Source: JARRKU01 sp050288425
GTDB lineage: Bacteria > Desulfobacterota > Desulfobacteria > Desulfobacterales > Desulfosarcinaceae
Reading direction: 5' to 3'
Length of the DNA stretch: 64,000 nucleotides
Assembly (NCBI GenBank): GCA_050288425.1
Contig: JBNKDU010000124.1
Span: 103,149 to 167,148, forward strand
Under the pieces are notes generated by a model. The model saw nothing but the letters and a program-made list of their open reading frames with translations. It was not told where the DNA came from and did no database searches. How positions within the stretch are numbered: the stretch's first letter is position 1; each line of letters begins with the position of its first letter. The translations under genes and the position numbers were made by a program. Below, in pieces: positions 34,747 to 43,899 of this stretch.

Positions 34747-36039
34747 TTAGCCGAACATATAGAGACAGCCCAGCACGGCGAATACGATGCCGGCGAGGTC
34801 GGCGGTGAGGGCGGCGGCCATGGCGTGACGAATCCGGCGGACGCGAACGGCGCCGAAATAGACCGCCAGGACGTAGAAGGTGGTTTCGGTGGATCCTTGC
34901 AGGGTGGTGACCAGATTACCGATGTAGCTGTCCGGACCGATTTGTGGATCGTTGACGACAGCAGCCATGATGCCGTAAGCGCCAGATCCGGAAAGCGGGC
35001 GCATCAGCGCCATGGGCAGTGCTTCGGCCGGCATGCCCAACTTGCCGGTGAGGCCGCCCAGGGTCGCGATGATCAGATCCAGGGCGCCGCTGGCCCGTAA
35101 CATACCCACGGCAACCAGAATAGCCACCAGATAGGGGATGATGCGCAGGGCCACCTGAAATCCCTCCTTGCCCCCCTCCACCAGTACTTCGTACACGCGT
35201 ACCCGGCGCAGCGCACCGAATCCCAGAAAAAAGACCATCAAACCCGGTATCACCCACGGTGAGATGACTCTTCCATAAATCACCGTCACCGGGATGAACG
35301 CCACCAGGGCCGTCAGGGCACAAATGCTGACCCAGAGGGGATAGGCCTGCCGGTCGTCTTCCGGCAGGGGGGTGTTATCCCCCTCACGGGGGGGAGCGTC
35401 GGGGGCCGTTTCCGACAATTGCCCCGTTTTAACCGGTGCCCAGCGACTGTAGAGTTTGGCAGCCGCGATGGCAATGGTGGTGGACCCCAGGGTGGCGAAC
35501 AGGGTGGTGGGCAGAATCGCCGCCGGGTCGACCGATCCGGCGGCGGCCCGCAGGGCGATGACACCTGTTGGCAATAGGGTCACCGAAGAGGTGTTGATGG
35601 CCAGGAACAGAGCCATGGCATTGGTGGCCGTGCCTTTTTGGGGATTGAGGCTGTCGAGTTCCTGCATGGCACGGATGCCGAAGGGAGTGGCGGCATTGCC
35701 TAGGCCCAGGGCATTTGCCGAAAGATTGAGAATCATTGCGCCCATGGCCGGATGGTCTGCAGGCACGTCTGGAAAGAGGCGCACCATCAACGGACGGATT
35801 AGACGCGACAGGATGGTCAGCATGCCTCCGGCTTCGGCCACTTTCATCAGTCCCAGAAACAGGGTCATGACCCCCACCAGGCCGATGGCCAGCTCCACCG
35901 CGCTGCCAGCCGAATCGATCATCGCTTTGGATAGCGCCTCCATGGCCGATGTGCCGGCGTGGGACCAAATGCCCGCTACTTCCTGCCAACCGGTAAAAAC
36001 AAAGGCAAACAAGACCATGGCGAGCAGAATGACATTCAT
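34747..36039 (-). CDS. Fused SpmA-SpmB-type membrane protein (nucleoside-recognition/Gate domains)
   Basis: 430 residues. The N-terminal half (about 1-200) resembles SpmA: LSANALGLGNAATPFGIRAM, ELDSLNPQKGTATNAMALFL. The C-terminal half (about 230-430) resembles SpmB: GGKEGFQVALRIIPYLVAIL, PLSGSGAYGIMAAVVNDPQIGPDSY and TLQGSTETTFYVLAVYFG. In Bacillus spmA and spmB are separate and affect spore-core dehydration; fused copies occur in many non-spore-formers with unknown transport roles. Start ATG 36037-36039; GGAG lies 12 nt upstream, so the start is not certain. Confidence 0.85.
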   Translation of the reverse strand: MNVILLAMVLFAFVFTGWQEVAGIWSHAGTSAMEALSKAMIDSAGSAVELAIGLVGVMTLFLGLMKVAEAGGMLTILSRLIRPLMVRLFPDVPADHPAMGAMILNLSANALGLGNAATPFGIRAMQELDSLNPQKGTATNAMALFLAINTSSVTLLPTGVIALRAAAGSVDPAAILPTTLFATLGSTTIAIAAAKLYSRWAPVKTGQLSETAPDAPPREGDNTPLPEDDRQAYPLWVSICALTALVAFIPVTVIYGRVISPWVIPGLMVFFLGFGALRRVRVYEVLVEGGKEGFQVALRIIPYLVAILVAVGMLRASGALDLIIATLGGLTGKLGMPAEALPMALMRPLSGSGAYGIMAAVVNDPQIGPDSYIGNLVTTLQGSTETTFYVLAVYFGAVRVRRIRHAMAAALTADLAGIVFAVLGCLYMFG

Positions 36040-36332
36040 CGATGGATAAGACTCCCTGTTCCCGGTTGTCGGACTTGCCTTCAATGCCGAGAATTCAGTC
36101 CGATCATTTGATCAGGATTTGAAGCCATTCGGCAATTCCGGAGCCGATGCCGTATTGGTGGGCACGGCTTTACATTGGCTGCAGCAGGAGTAACAATATA
36201 TCAAAGGTCGATGCAAGCCGTCCGCTGGCGGCCCGGGCAGAATTCGATGGGGCGGGTAGCCGAAGAAGATGTAAGCTTCGCGTCCGGGAAACGACAGACA
36301 TTCAATGAAACCATGGACATCCGGAGGCCATC

Positions 36333-37037
36333 ATGGATGCAATCACCATCGAATATCGACGAAATCCCCTCGCGGTGACCTGGTTCGCCTTGATATGGAT
36401 CGCCATGGCGCTCCTGTGGGTCCGACCCGCCTCTGCGGACATCTTTTTCTGGCAGGATGAGAACGGCGTCATCCATTTCAGCAACCAGGATACGCCGCCC
36501 ACGGCTACGTTGTATATGCGCGAGCCCGAACCCGCTCCCGCGTCGGCGTCACCGACACCGGCCACCGGTCCGGAGGTTTCCGGAGAGCAAGTCCAGGTGC
36601 AGGCGGAACTGGAACGAACCCGGCAGAAACTGGAAAAGGCCCTGGAACGGGTGGAAGATTTGACCGACAAGATCCGGGACAGTCAGCAGGAGGCGGCCGT
36701 GTCCGCGGCCCTGGCCCAGCAGGCTGCCCAGATCAGTGTGGCTTCCACCGTGCAGACAGCCCAGGAACCCGAATACGTCGTCCAGGATCGGTTGGTTTTC
36801 GTCACGCCCGCCCATCCCCTGTTGAGACGGCATAATGGCCGGCACCATGGCCACTCCCGATTCAAACGACCGGGCATCCGTCTTCATAACACGCCGGCCA
36901 TCCAAAATCGTTTTAAACATCCGGGTCATTTCGGGCACGTGAAGATCATCGTCCCGGGCGGCATCCGCCCGGATCAGGGGCCGGTCTACCCGGTGCCCTT
37001 TCGCAATCGCATTCCCAAAGCCTACGGCATTCGCTAA
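36333..37037 (+). CDS. DUF4124 domain-containing secreted protein
   Basis: 234 residues: N-terminal hydrophobic/signal segment (LAVTWFALIWIAMALLWVRP, cleavage near ASA), then DIFFWQDENGVIHFSNQDTPP (DUF4124 pattern), a coiled coil (about 88-125, ELERTRQKLEKALERVEDLT) and a basic, His-rich tail with Pro/Ile. Function unknown. CGGAGG precedes ATG. The 293-nt gap before it shows no other gene. It converges on prs. Confidence 0.75.
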   Translation: MDAITIEYRRNPLAVTWFALIWIAMALLWVRPASADIFFWQDENGVIHFSNQDTPPTATLYMREPEPAPASASPTPATGPEVSGEQVQVQAELERTRQKLEKALERVEDLTDKIRDSQQEAAVSAALAQQAAQISVASTVQTAQEPEYVVQDRLVFVTPAHPLLRRHNGRHHGHSRFKRPGIRLHNTPAIQNRFKHPGHFGHVKIIVPGGIRPDQGPVYPVPFRNRIPKAYGIR

Positions 37038-37062
37038 GATCGTCCTGGCTGCGCGAGCAGGC

Positions 37063-38001
37063 TCAGTTGAAAAGCGCACCCACGCTTTCTCCGGTGTGGA
37101 TGCGCTTGATGGCCTCCGCCATGAGGGGCGCCACGGAAAGCACATCCATCCGGTCCAGCTTCTTGGGCGCGGGAATGTTCACCGTATCGGTAACGACGAA
37201 GCGATCCACCTTGGATGCCGACAGGTTCGCCGTGGCATCGCCGCACAACACGGCATGGGTCGCGCCCATGACCATCTTCTTCACGCCGGCGCGGGCCAGG
37301 GTTTCGGCCGTGCTGATCAGGGTGCCGCCGGTGGATATCTCGTCGTCGAAGATGATGGCGTTACGGCCCCTGACGTCTCCCACCACCAGACCCTGCTCCA
37401 CCCGGGTGTCGGCCACCCGTCGTTTGTCGATAATGGCCATGGGCACATTGAGCAGGGCGGCGAATTTGCCTACCCGCTTGGCACCACCGGCATCGGTGGC
37501 CACCGCCACGGTTTTGTCCAGATCCATGGTTGTGCGGATATGGTCGACGATCAGGGGGGCGGCCGTGAGATGATCCACGGGGATACTGAAGAAGCCGTGG
37601 ACCGCATCCGAGTGCAGGTCCATGGTCAACACCCGGTCGGCGCCCGCCGCTTTGATCAGGTCCGCCATCAGCCGGGCGGTGATGGAGATGCGCGGCGCGT
37701 CCTTCTTGTCCGAACGGGCATAGGAAAAATATGGAATCACGGCCGTGATACGTTTGGCCGAGGCGCTGCGCAGGGCATCCATGACAATGAACAGCTCCAT
37801 GATGTGGTTGCTCACCGGTTCGGTGAACGATTGGACCACGAAGACGTCCCGTTCGCGGACGTTTTCCATCACCCGTACGAACAGGTTGTCATTGGAGAAG
37901 CGGGAGATCTCCATCGAACTCAACGCCATGCCCAGATGGCGGCAGATGGATTCGGCCAGCGGACGGTTGGCGTTGGCGGCGAATACGCGCAGTCTCTGCA
38001 T
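37063..38001 (-). CDS. prs: Ribose-phosphate pyrophosphokinase (PRPP synthetase)
   Basis: Makes PRPP from ribose-5-phosphate and ATP for nucleotide, His and Trp synthesis. The 312-residue protein has FSNDNLFVRVMENVRERDVF, PYFSYARSDKKDAPRISITARL (ATP/flexible-loop region), VLTMDLHSDAVHGFF (metal site), and the PRPP-binding loop AIIFDDEISTGGTL. RBS GGAGG lies 6 nt before ATG. Single-gene unit. Confidence 0.95.
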   Translation of the reverse strand: MQRLRVFAANANRPLAESICRHLGMALSSMEISRFSNDNLFVRVMENVRERDVFVVQSFTEPVSNHIMELFIVMDALRSASAKRITAVIPYFSYARSDKKDAPRISITARLMADLIKAAGADRVLTMDLHSDAVHGFFSIPVDHLTAAPLIVDHIRTTMDLDKTVAVATDAGGAKRVGKFAALLNVPMAIIDKRRVADTRVEQGLVVGDVRGRNAIIFDDEISTGGTLISTAETLARAGVKKMVMGATHAVLCGDATANLSASKVDRFVVTDTVNIPAPKKLDRMDVLSVAPLMAEAIKRIHTGESVGALFN

Positions 38002-38230
38002 GCAGGTTCCTCCGGATTCGGTCAGGGCCGACCATAGGCAAATGCTTCATCCCCGCGAGGGGCCGATACGGTGATCGGCAGATGGTACCGGTTCATGAAA
38101 TCCCCATTGCGCCATGAAACGAGTCGGGGTAGGGTGCCTCCGTCTTCATAACACAACCGGAGCCTTTTTTTTAGCTCCCATTTCCTTCTGCCCCGACGGC
38201 GCAACAGGGCGGCGACAGGAATGCGAGACG

Positions 38231-39067
38231 ATGATGACGCCAAGGACACAACCATTTCGGGCCGCCTGGGCCGTTGTCCTGATGATCGGATTGAATGCCG
38301 CAACGGCACGGGCGTCGGCCCTGCAGATCCACGAAGGGCGTATCACCGTGGAGGCCCACCAGGTTCCATTGCAATATCTGATGCAATTGGTGGCCGATTC
38401 CGGCATCGTCGTCCGGATCGACCCCGACATCAATCCGCTGGTGACCCTTTCCTTTCGAGACCGCAATCTGGAAGATGGCTTGAAAGCCATGCTGCGGCCC
38501 CACAACCACGTATTTTTCTGGAGAACGGATCCATCCCGCGGGTCCTCCGGGGATCGGGGGGCATACCGTTTGGCGGAAATCCATATCTTCCGTCCCGGCA
38601 GAAAGGAGCGCATGGTCGCACTGGAGCCGCCCCCCACACCGCCGGAGCCCGGGGAGTCCGCCGAATCCGCTTCCGCGCCGGTGGACACCAAGGTGCTGAT
38701 TCTCGACAACAAGGTCTTCGTGCCGGTGGTCCTGGGCTACCAGGGACGGGAGATCGAGACCACTTTGATTTTCGATACCGGCGCCGGCAGCATCGTACTG
38801 CACCAGAACGTGGCCGAGCAACTCGCCATCGAAACCACCGAGACATCGAAGGGCCGGGGCGTGGGCGGAATCGAGATCGAATCCCGTATGGCCCGTCTCG
38901 ATTACGTCCGGGTGGGCCCCCACCGCAAGGAAAATCTGCGCGCCGATATCGTCGCCTACCAGGGGACAGCCGAAGACCATTACAACGGCCTGTTGGGCAT
39001 GAATTTCCTGCGCGGGTTGACCTATACCATCGATTTCGATCGCCAGGTCATTCGTTGGGGGCCATGA
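38231..39067 (+). CDS. Secreted retropepsin-like aspartic protease with secretin N0/STN-like N-terminus
   Basis: 278 residues with a signal peptide (AAWAVVLMIGLNAATARASA). Residues about 30-100 (RITVEAHQVPLQYLMQLVAD, GIVVRIDPDINPLVTLSFRD) match the STN/secretin N0 fold. After a Pro/Glu-rich linker, residues about 150-278 form a retroviral-type aspartyl protease domain: ETTLIFDTGAGSIVLHQNVA with catalytic DTG, then YNGLLGMNFLRGLTYTIDF. Single-domain aspartyl proteases of this type work as dimers. The function is unknown. The pairing of the two folds is uncommon. Confidence 0.75.
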   Translation: MMTPRTQPFRAAWAVVLMIGLNAATARASALQIHEGRITVEAHQVPLQYLMQLVADSGIVVRIDPDINPLVTLSFRDRNLEDGLKAMLRPHNHVFFWRTDPSRGSSGDRGAYRLAEIHIFRPGRKERMVALEPPPTPPEPGESAESASAPVDTKVLILDNKVFVPVVLGYQGREIETTLIFDTGAGSIVLHQNVAEQLAIETTETSKGRGVGGIEIESRMARLDYVRVGPHRKENLRADIVAYQGTAEDHYNGLLGMNFLRGLTYTIDFDRQVIRWGP

Positions 39068-39154
39068 CCGCCGGTGATCGGTTGGAGAATGTCCGTCGGA
39101 AAATCGGCAGGGCAAGCCGCCTTTTCCGTGGGATGCAACTGGAGATTTGAAAGC

Positions 39155-39676
39155 ATGCAAGCGTTTGTCGAGGGCAACATCGCCTTTTTGCATCAGGCGC
39201 GGGGGCTCATCGAAGAATTGAGCGATGCCCAGTATCGGAACAACGACCTGCCGCCGTTCTACTCCGGCGTGGGCCAGCATGTCCGGCACATACTCGATTT
39301 TTATGGGGCGTTTCTGAGTCGGCCGGCGAACCGGATCGACTACGACCGGCGCAGCCGGGAAGCGGTCATCGAGACCGATCGTTCGGCGGCCGTCCAACGC
39401 ATCGAGGCCGTCGGCGCGTCGTTGGCCGGGCTCGAACATCCGGACGCCACGGTCTGGAGCAAAAACGATGAGGCGGGAGACATGCCCGCGGACCTGGGGT
39501 TCCGGCGCTCCACCATCGGCCGGGAACTGCACTTTCTGGCCAGCCACACGGTGCACCATTTCGCCATCATCGCCATCCTGCTCCACCACCAGGGGATCCG
39601 ACTCCCCAAGGATTTCGGCGTGGCCCCTTCCACGCTGGCCCATTGGCGTTCGGACGGAAAGGAGACACTTTCCTGA
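39155..39676 (+). CDS. DinB-superfamily protein
   Basis: 173 residues, helical, with HxxH-type metal ligands expected for DinB/YfiT: YSGVGQHVRHILDFYGAFLS and ELHFLASHTVHHFAIIAILLHHQG. Such proteins are often metal-dependent thiol transferases or damage-induced proteins. ATG 39155 lies 10 nt after GGAG. Its TGA stop at 39674-39676 overlaps the start region of the next, fused gene, so the two are coupled. Confidence 0.78.
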   Translation: MQAFVEGNIAFLHQARGLIEELSDAQYRNNDLPPFYSGVGQHVRHILDFYGAFLSRPANRIDYDRRSREAVIETDRSAAVQRIEAVGASLAGLEHPDATVWSKNDEAGDMPADLGFRRSTIGRELHFLASHTVHHFAIIAILLHHQGIRLPKDFGVAPSTLAHWRSDGKETLS

Positions 39677-42336
39677 TCGCCCGCAAGGATAGGACGGATG
39701 CAGGCCGCATTCCCCGGCGGCGCAAAGGAGCCTGGTTGCTCACCGGCGTGGCGGTCTACCTGTGCCTGTTGGCCGTCTCCCATTTCATCCGCGCCCGAAA
39801 TCCCGACCCCCGGCCGTTGCCTCCGGACATGCAGGCCGTTACCGTGCGTCAATTCGACGGTCACACGAGAACGGACAAACCCGTGGTGATGGCCTATCAG
39901 GATACCCAGCCCCACGCCGGCGCCCATACGCCGGTGATCCTGCTGATCCACGGCAGCCCCGCACCGGCCAGTGCTGTCTTCAAAGGTTTCATTCGGGAAC
40001 TGTCCCGCCACGGCCGCGTACTGGCGCCGGACCTGCCCGGGTTCGGCTATTCCAGCCGCGACATTCCCCACTACGGATTCGTCGCCCATGCCGACTACCT
40101 GCGCCAATTCATCGACCGGCTGAATCTCGGACGGGTCCACCTGGTGGCCTACAGCATGGGCGGCGGGGCGGCCATCCGCATGGCCGTCGAGGAAGAAGAC
40201 CGGGTCGCTTCCCTGGTGCTGGTCAGCTCCCTCGGCGTCCAGGATCTGGAACTACTGGGAGACTACCATCTGAACCACGTGCTGCATGGCGCCCAATTGC
40301 TCTTCTTCTGGACCATCCAGGAACTGCTGCCCCATATGGGATATCTGGACCGGTTTGTCCTGAACCGGAATTACGCCCGCAATTTCTACGATTCCGACCA
40401 GCGGCCCCTGCGGTCCATGCTGGGCCGCATCCGGCAACCCACTCTGATTCTCCACGGACGGGACGACCGTTTCGTCCTTCCGGCGGTGGCCGCCGAACAT
40501 TCCCGGCTCGTTCCCCAGAGTCGGTTGGAAGTACTTCCCGGCGGCCACCTCATGGTTTTTCGACGCCCCCGGGCCGCTGCGGAGGAAGCGGGAGCGTTCG
40601 TCACCGCGGTGCAGGCCGGCGGTGGCGTGACCCGTTCGGAAGCCGAGAACCAACGGATTGTGTTGTCCAGGGATCCCGCCGCGGCCATCCCGATGAAGCC
40701 GGTGGGCGGCTATTTGCTGTTGGCCTACAGCGTTCTCATCGCCCTGGCCACCCTGATCAGCGAAGATCTGGCCTGCATCGGCGCCGGCCTGCTGGCCGCC
40801 CGGGGCGTCATCGGATTGGGGACGGCCATCGCCGCCTCTTTCGCCGGCATCGTCATCGGCGATCTGCTGTTATTCGCCGTCGGCCGGTATGTCGGCCGTG
40901 CGGCCGTGGCGCGGGTGCCCTTGAAATGGTTTCTCAAGACGGAAGATCTGGACCTGGCCACCGAATGGTTCAATGCCAAGGGGCCGGGGATCGTCCTCGC
41001 CAGCCGATTTCTTCCCGGCAGCCGGCTGCCGACCTATCTGACCGCCGGCCTGTTGGGAACGAATCCGCTGATCTTCCTGTTTTACTTCTGCCTGGCGGCA
41101 CTGCTGTGGACGCCGGCCCTGGTGGGATTGGCCGCCCTGCTGGGGCACCAGTTGACGGAATACTACCCGTTCTTCAGCCGCTACGCGCTGTGGATGGTGC
41201 TGGGGATGATCGCCCTGCTGATCGTGGCCACCCGCGTGATCGTACCGATGTTCACCTTCCGCGGAAGACGTCTGCTGCTGGCCCGCTATCGCAAGTTGCG
41301 GCACTGGGAGTTCTGGCCTTTCTACATCGTCTACCTGCCGGTGATAGCCTACATATGCATTTTGGGGCTGCGCCGGGGCGGCCTGACCCTTTTCACGGCC
41401 ACCAATCCGGGAATGCCCGCCGGCGGGATCGTGGGCGAATCCAAGACCGCCATCCTCGATCAACTGGCGGCATCCGGTTCCGTGGCCGAATACCGGCGCA
41501 TCTCCAGGGATCTGCCTGTCGAGGACCAGCTCGGACAGGTGGACACCTTCATGCAGGCCCATGGCCTGGACCTGCCCGTGGTTTTTAAACCCGATATCGG
41601 CGAACGGGGCACGGACGTGGCGATCATCCGCAACCGGGACCAGATGCGACCCTATTTCCAACAGGCCCGCCACGACGTCATCGTGCAGCGCTATATCGCC
41701 GGTCGGGAATTCGGCATCTTCTACTACCGCTATCCAGGCCGGAAACAAGGCAAGATCTTCTCCATCGTCGACAAGCAGCGCATTTTTCTGACCGGCGACG
41801 GCCGCAGCACCCTGGAAACCTTGATCCTGAAAGACGCACGCGCCGTCTGCCTGGCGCCGTTGCATTTTCGCGAGCATCGCCGGCGGCTGTACCGGGTGCC
41901 GTCCCGGGGGGAACGCGTCGAACTGGTCAGCGTGGGAGCCCATGCCCGGGGCACCGTTTTCCTGGATGCCAACCACCTGGCCACCGACACCCTGGCTGCC
42001 GAGATGGACCGCATCAGCCGTCATTTCCAGGGTTTTTACTTCGGCCGTTACGATGTCCGCGTACCCTCGGCCGAGGACCTGCAGCGGGGAGAGGAGATCC
42101 GGATACTCGAACTCAACGGCGTCACCTCCGAGGCCGGCCATGTCTACGACCCGTCCCGGGGGCTTCTGGAGGCCTGGCGGATCCTGATGCGCCAGTGGAA
42201 GATCGCCGTGGAAATCGGCAAGCTCAACCGGGACAAGGGTGCCCCGGTTCTGTCGGTGCCTGCCTTTTTCCGGATGGTCTTCCGGGGGACGCCCGTCTCG
42301 ACGGCCCGAGGTCATGATGTGCGGGCCGGCGCTTGA
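39643..42336 (+). CDS. Three-part fusion: alpha/beta hydrolase, DedA/VTT membrane domain, ATP-grasp
   Basis: 897 residues. Part 1 (about 65-325): alpha/beta hydrolase with ILLIHGSPAPASAVFKGF (oxyanion loop), nucleophile elbow VAYSMGGGAA (A-x-S-x-G), Asp in LHGRDDRFV, and His in PGGHLMVF. An N-terminal anchor is at about 30-48. Part 2 (about 350-560): DedA/SNARE-associated membrane domain, with VLASRFLPGSRLPTYLTAGL. Part 3 (about 590-870): ATP-grasp-like with VVFKPDIGERGTDVAII, VIVQRYIAGREFGIFYY and metal-binding ILELNGVTSEA. This suggests lipid or cell-envelope chemistry at the membrane. The start is unsure: TTG 39643 has no RBS; CTG 39673 has AAAGGAG 8 nt upstream and overlaps the DinB stop. 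Confidence 0.8.
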   Translation: MAFGRKGDTFLIARKDRTDAGRIPRRRKGAWLLTGVAVYLCLLAVSHFIRARNPDPRPLPPDMQAVTVRQFDGHTRTDKPVVMAYQDTQPHAGAHTPVILLIHGSPAPASAVFKGFIRELSRHGRVLAPDLPGFGYSSRDIPHYGFVAHADYLRQFIDRLNLGRVHLVAYSMGGGAAIRMAVEEEDRVASLVLVSSLGVQDLELLGDYHLNHVLHGAQLLFFWTIQELLPHMGYLDRFVLNRNYARNFYDSDQRPLRSMLGRIRQPTLILHGRDDRFVLPAVAAEHSRLVPQSRLEVLPGGHLMVFRRPRAAAEEAGAFVTAVQAGGGVTRSEAENQRIVLSRDPAAAIPMKPVGGYLLLAYSVLIALATLISEDLACIGAGLLAARGVIGLGTAIAASFAGIVIGDLLLFAVGRYVGRAAVARVPLKWFLKTEDLDLATEWFNAKGPGIVLASRFLPGSRLPTYLTAGLLGTNPLIFLFYFCLAALLWTPALVGLAALLGHQLTEYYPFFSRYALWMVLGMIALLIVATRVIVPMFTFRGRRLLLARYRKLRHWEFWPFYIVYLPVIAYICILGLRRGGLTLFTATNPGMPAGGIVGESKTAILDQLAASGSVAEYRRISRDLPVEDQLGQVDTFMQAHGLDLPVVFKPDIGERGTDVAIIRNRDQMRPYFQQARHDVIVQRYIAGREFGIFYYRYPGRKQGKIFSIVDKQRIFLTGDGRSTLETLILKDARAVCLAPLHFREHRRRLYRVPSRGERVELVSVGAHARGTVFLDANHLATDTLAAEMDRISRHFQGFYFGRYDVRVPSAEDLQRGEEIRILELNGVTSEAGHVYDPSRGLLEAWRILMRQWKIAVEIGKLNRDKGAPVLSVPAFFRMVFRGTPVSTARGHDVRAGA

Positions 42337-42458
42337 CGCCGGGTCAATGCGGTCCAATCCGCTTCTGCACCGGTTCAGGCCGGCGCCACCGTGCCGGCCC
42401 CGTCAGGTAAAGGGCTGTCCATGAAATAAGAAACGATCGGCACCACAGGGAGGAGGAC

Positions 42459-43238
42459 ATGGGAGGACACCGGACCGTCGTGACCCTGATTTTGTTCTGC
42501 ATGCTCATGGCTTGCGCGCATACCGGGCCGAACGCCGTATCCTCCGCCGTTGGCTCCCCGCAGGCTTCCCCCGACATTTACCGGCAAGTACGCGATCTCC
42601 TGGATCGGGCCGGTCCGCAACTCGACCACTCGCAATTGATGGCGATCTACGCGGCCATGTCCGCCGCGGAGCGGCCCATCGCCCATGCCGGGGAGCTATT
42701 GGCGGATCTCGTCGCCAAGCGCAACGACCATCCCCGGATCGATCAGATGATCCTGATCTTCACCGCCAAGATAATCGGCGAGAGCCGGTTCGAGATTCCC
42801 CGGGCCGAAAACCTGTTCGACGCCATCCTGGATCAGCCTGACCGGCTCACCGAATGGGTGCTTTCCTTCGTCGCCGACGCCATCGGACGTTACCCCTACG
42901 ATCTGGCCGGGGGCGACCGGCTCATGGACCGGCTGGAAGCAGGATTGGCACAGGTCCGCACCCAGGCCGATCCTTCCAGAGAGATGTACGGCTTCCACTT
43001 TCTGCCGCCGCCGCAGCAGGCGCTGATCAAGTCCTACCTCGACGGCATCGAGGATCAGCGTCAGCGGGAACAGGAACGCAGGCGCTATTACCAGCTCATC
43101 CGCCGAAACATTCCCGAGGACGATATCGCCGCCTCCCTTGCCTATCTCCTGGCCCGGGAGCATGACGGACTGGGGCCTCCGTGTCCCCTGAAGATGCGGT
43201 GCCTGCTGCGGATGAAGGACCAGATTCCGCTCCCGTGA
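42459..43238 (+). CDS. Lipoprotein of unknown function
   Basis: 259 residues starting MGGHRTVVTLILFCMLMACA, a signal peptide with a lipobox (LMAC) at about residues 16-19. The mature part is helical and charged (LVAKRNDHPRIDQMILIFTA, RQREQERRRYYQLIRRNIPE). No domain recognised. AGGGAGGAGGAC precedes ATG. It follows the fusion gene by 122 nt in the same direction and may belong to the same unit. Confidence 0.7.
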   Translation: MGGHRTVVTLILFCMLMACAHTGPNAVSSAVGSPQASPDIYRQVRDLLDRAGPQLDHSQLMAIYAAMSAAERPIAHAGELLADLVAKRNDHPRIDQMILIFTAKIIGESRFEIPRAENLFDAILDQPDRLTEWVLSFVADAIGRYPYDLAGGDRLMDRLEAGLAQVRTQADPSREMYGFHFLPPPQQALIKSYLDGIEDQRQREQERRRYYQLIRRNIPEDDIAASLAYLLAREHDGLGPPCPLKMRCLLRMKDQIPLP

Positions 43239-43331
43239 TTCCCTGTCGCCGCGGTCGACAGCCAGCGGAGAATGCGCGTGCCGGGGCGGATTTGAAAACC
43301 CTTGTCTGGCGAGGATCTCCGGGCAATTACC

Positions 43332-43359
43332 TTGACATTGACCCTTTCGGTTCTATGAT
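43332..43359 (+). promoter_or_regulatory. Strong sigma-70 promoter for slyD
   Basis: TTGACA (43332-43337, perfect -35), 16-nt spacer, TATGAT (43354-43359, one mismatch). About 37 nt before the slyD start codon. Confidence 0.72.
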
Positions 43360-43395
43360 TCGCGGGTTATCCAAAATCACCCAAAGGAGAATCCG

Positions 43396-43884
43396 ATGCA
43401 GAAAATCGAAGACGGCATGTATGTCAGCATTCATTACACCGGCACCCTGGACAATGGCGAACAATTCGATTCCAGCCAGGGTCGTCCGCCCCTGGAATTC
43501 AAGGCCGGCGCCGGTCAGATGATCGAAGGCTTCGAGGCGGCGGTCAAAGGCATGTCGTTACACGAAAAAAAAGTCTTTACCCTTTCGCCGGAAGAGGCCT
43601 ACGGCGAGCGCAATGAAAACCACAAGCAGGAATTCCCCAAGGCCGAGATTCCCCCGGAGTTGAACCCGGAGGTGGGCCAGGCCTTGGCACTCACCACTCC
43701 CGACGGCCGCCAGATCCCGGCGTGGATCGTCGCCGTGGATGAAGAGAAAGTAACTTTCGATCTCAACCATCCGCTGGCAGGGCAGTCATTGACCTTCGCC
43801 ATCGAGGTCGTCGGGATCAGCGAGACACCCACCCAGCAGCCGTCCGGATGCGGCGGCGACTGTTCTTCGGGCTGTGAATGCTGA
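43396..43884 (+). CDS. slyD: FKBP-type peptidyl-prolyl isomerase, SlyD-like
   Basis: 162 residues. FKBP core: MYVSIHYTGTLDNGEQFDSS, PPLEFKAGAGQMIEGFEAAV, KGMSLHEKKVFTLSPEEAYG, with an inserted flap (GERNENHKQEFPKAEIPPEL) and DLNHPLAGQSLTFAIEVVGI. The C-terminus is Cys-rich (GCGGDCSSGCEC), a metal-binding tail like that of E. coli SlyD, used in nickel handling for hydrogenase. It is a folding helper. It has its own promoter and is convergent with the YihY gene. Confidence 0.92.
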   Translation: MQKIEDGMYVSIHYTGTLDNGEQFDSSQGRPPLEFKAGAGQMIEGFEAAVKGMSLHEKKVFTLSPEEAYGERNENHKQEFPKAEIPPELNPEVGQALALTTPDGRQIPAWIVAVDEEKVTFDLNHPLAGQSLTFAIEVVGISETPTQQPSGCGGDCSSGCEC

Positions 43885-43899
43885 TCTTCACGCGAACCC

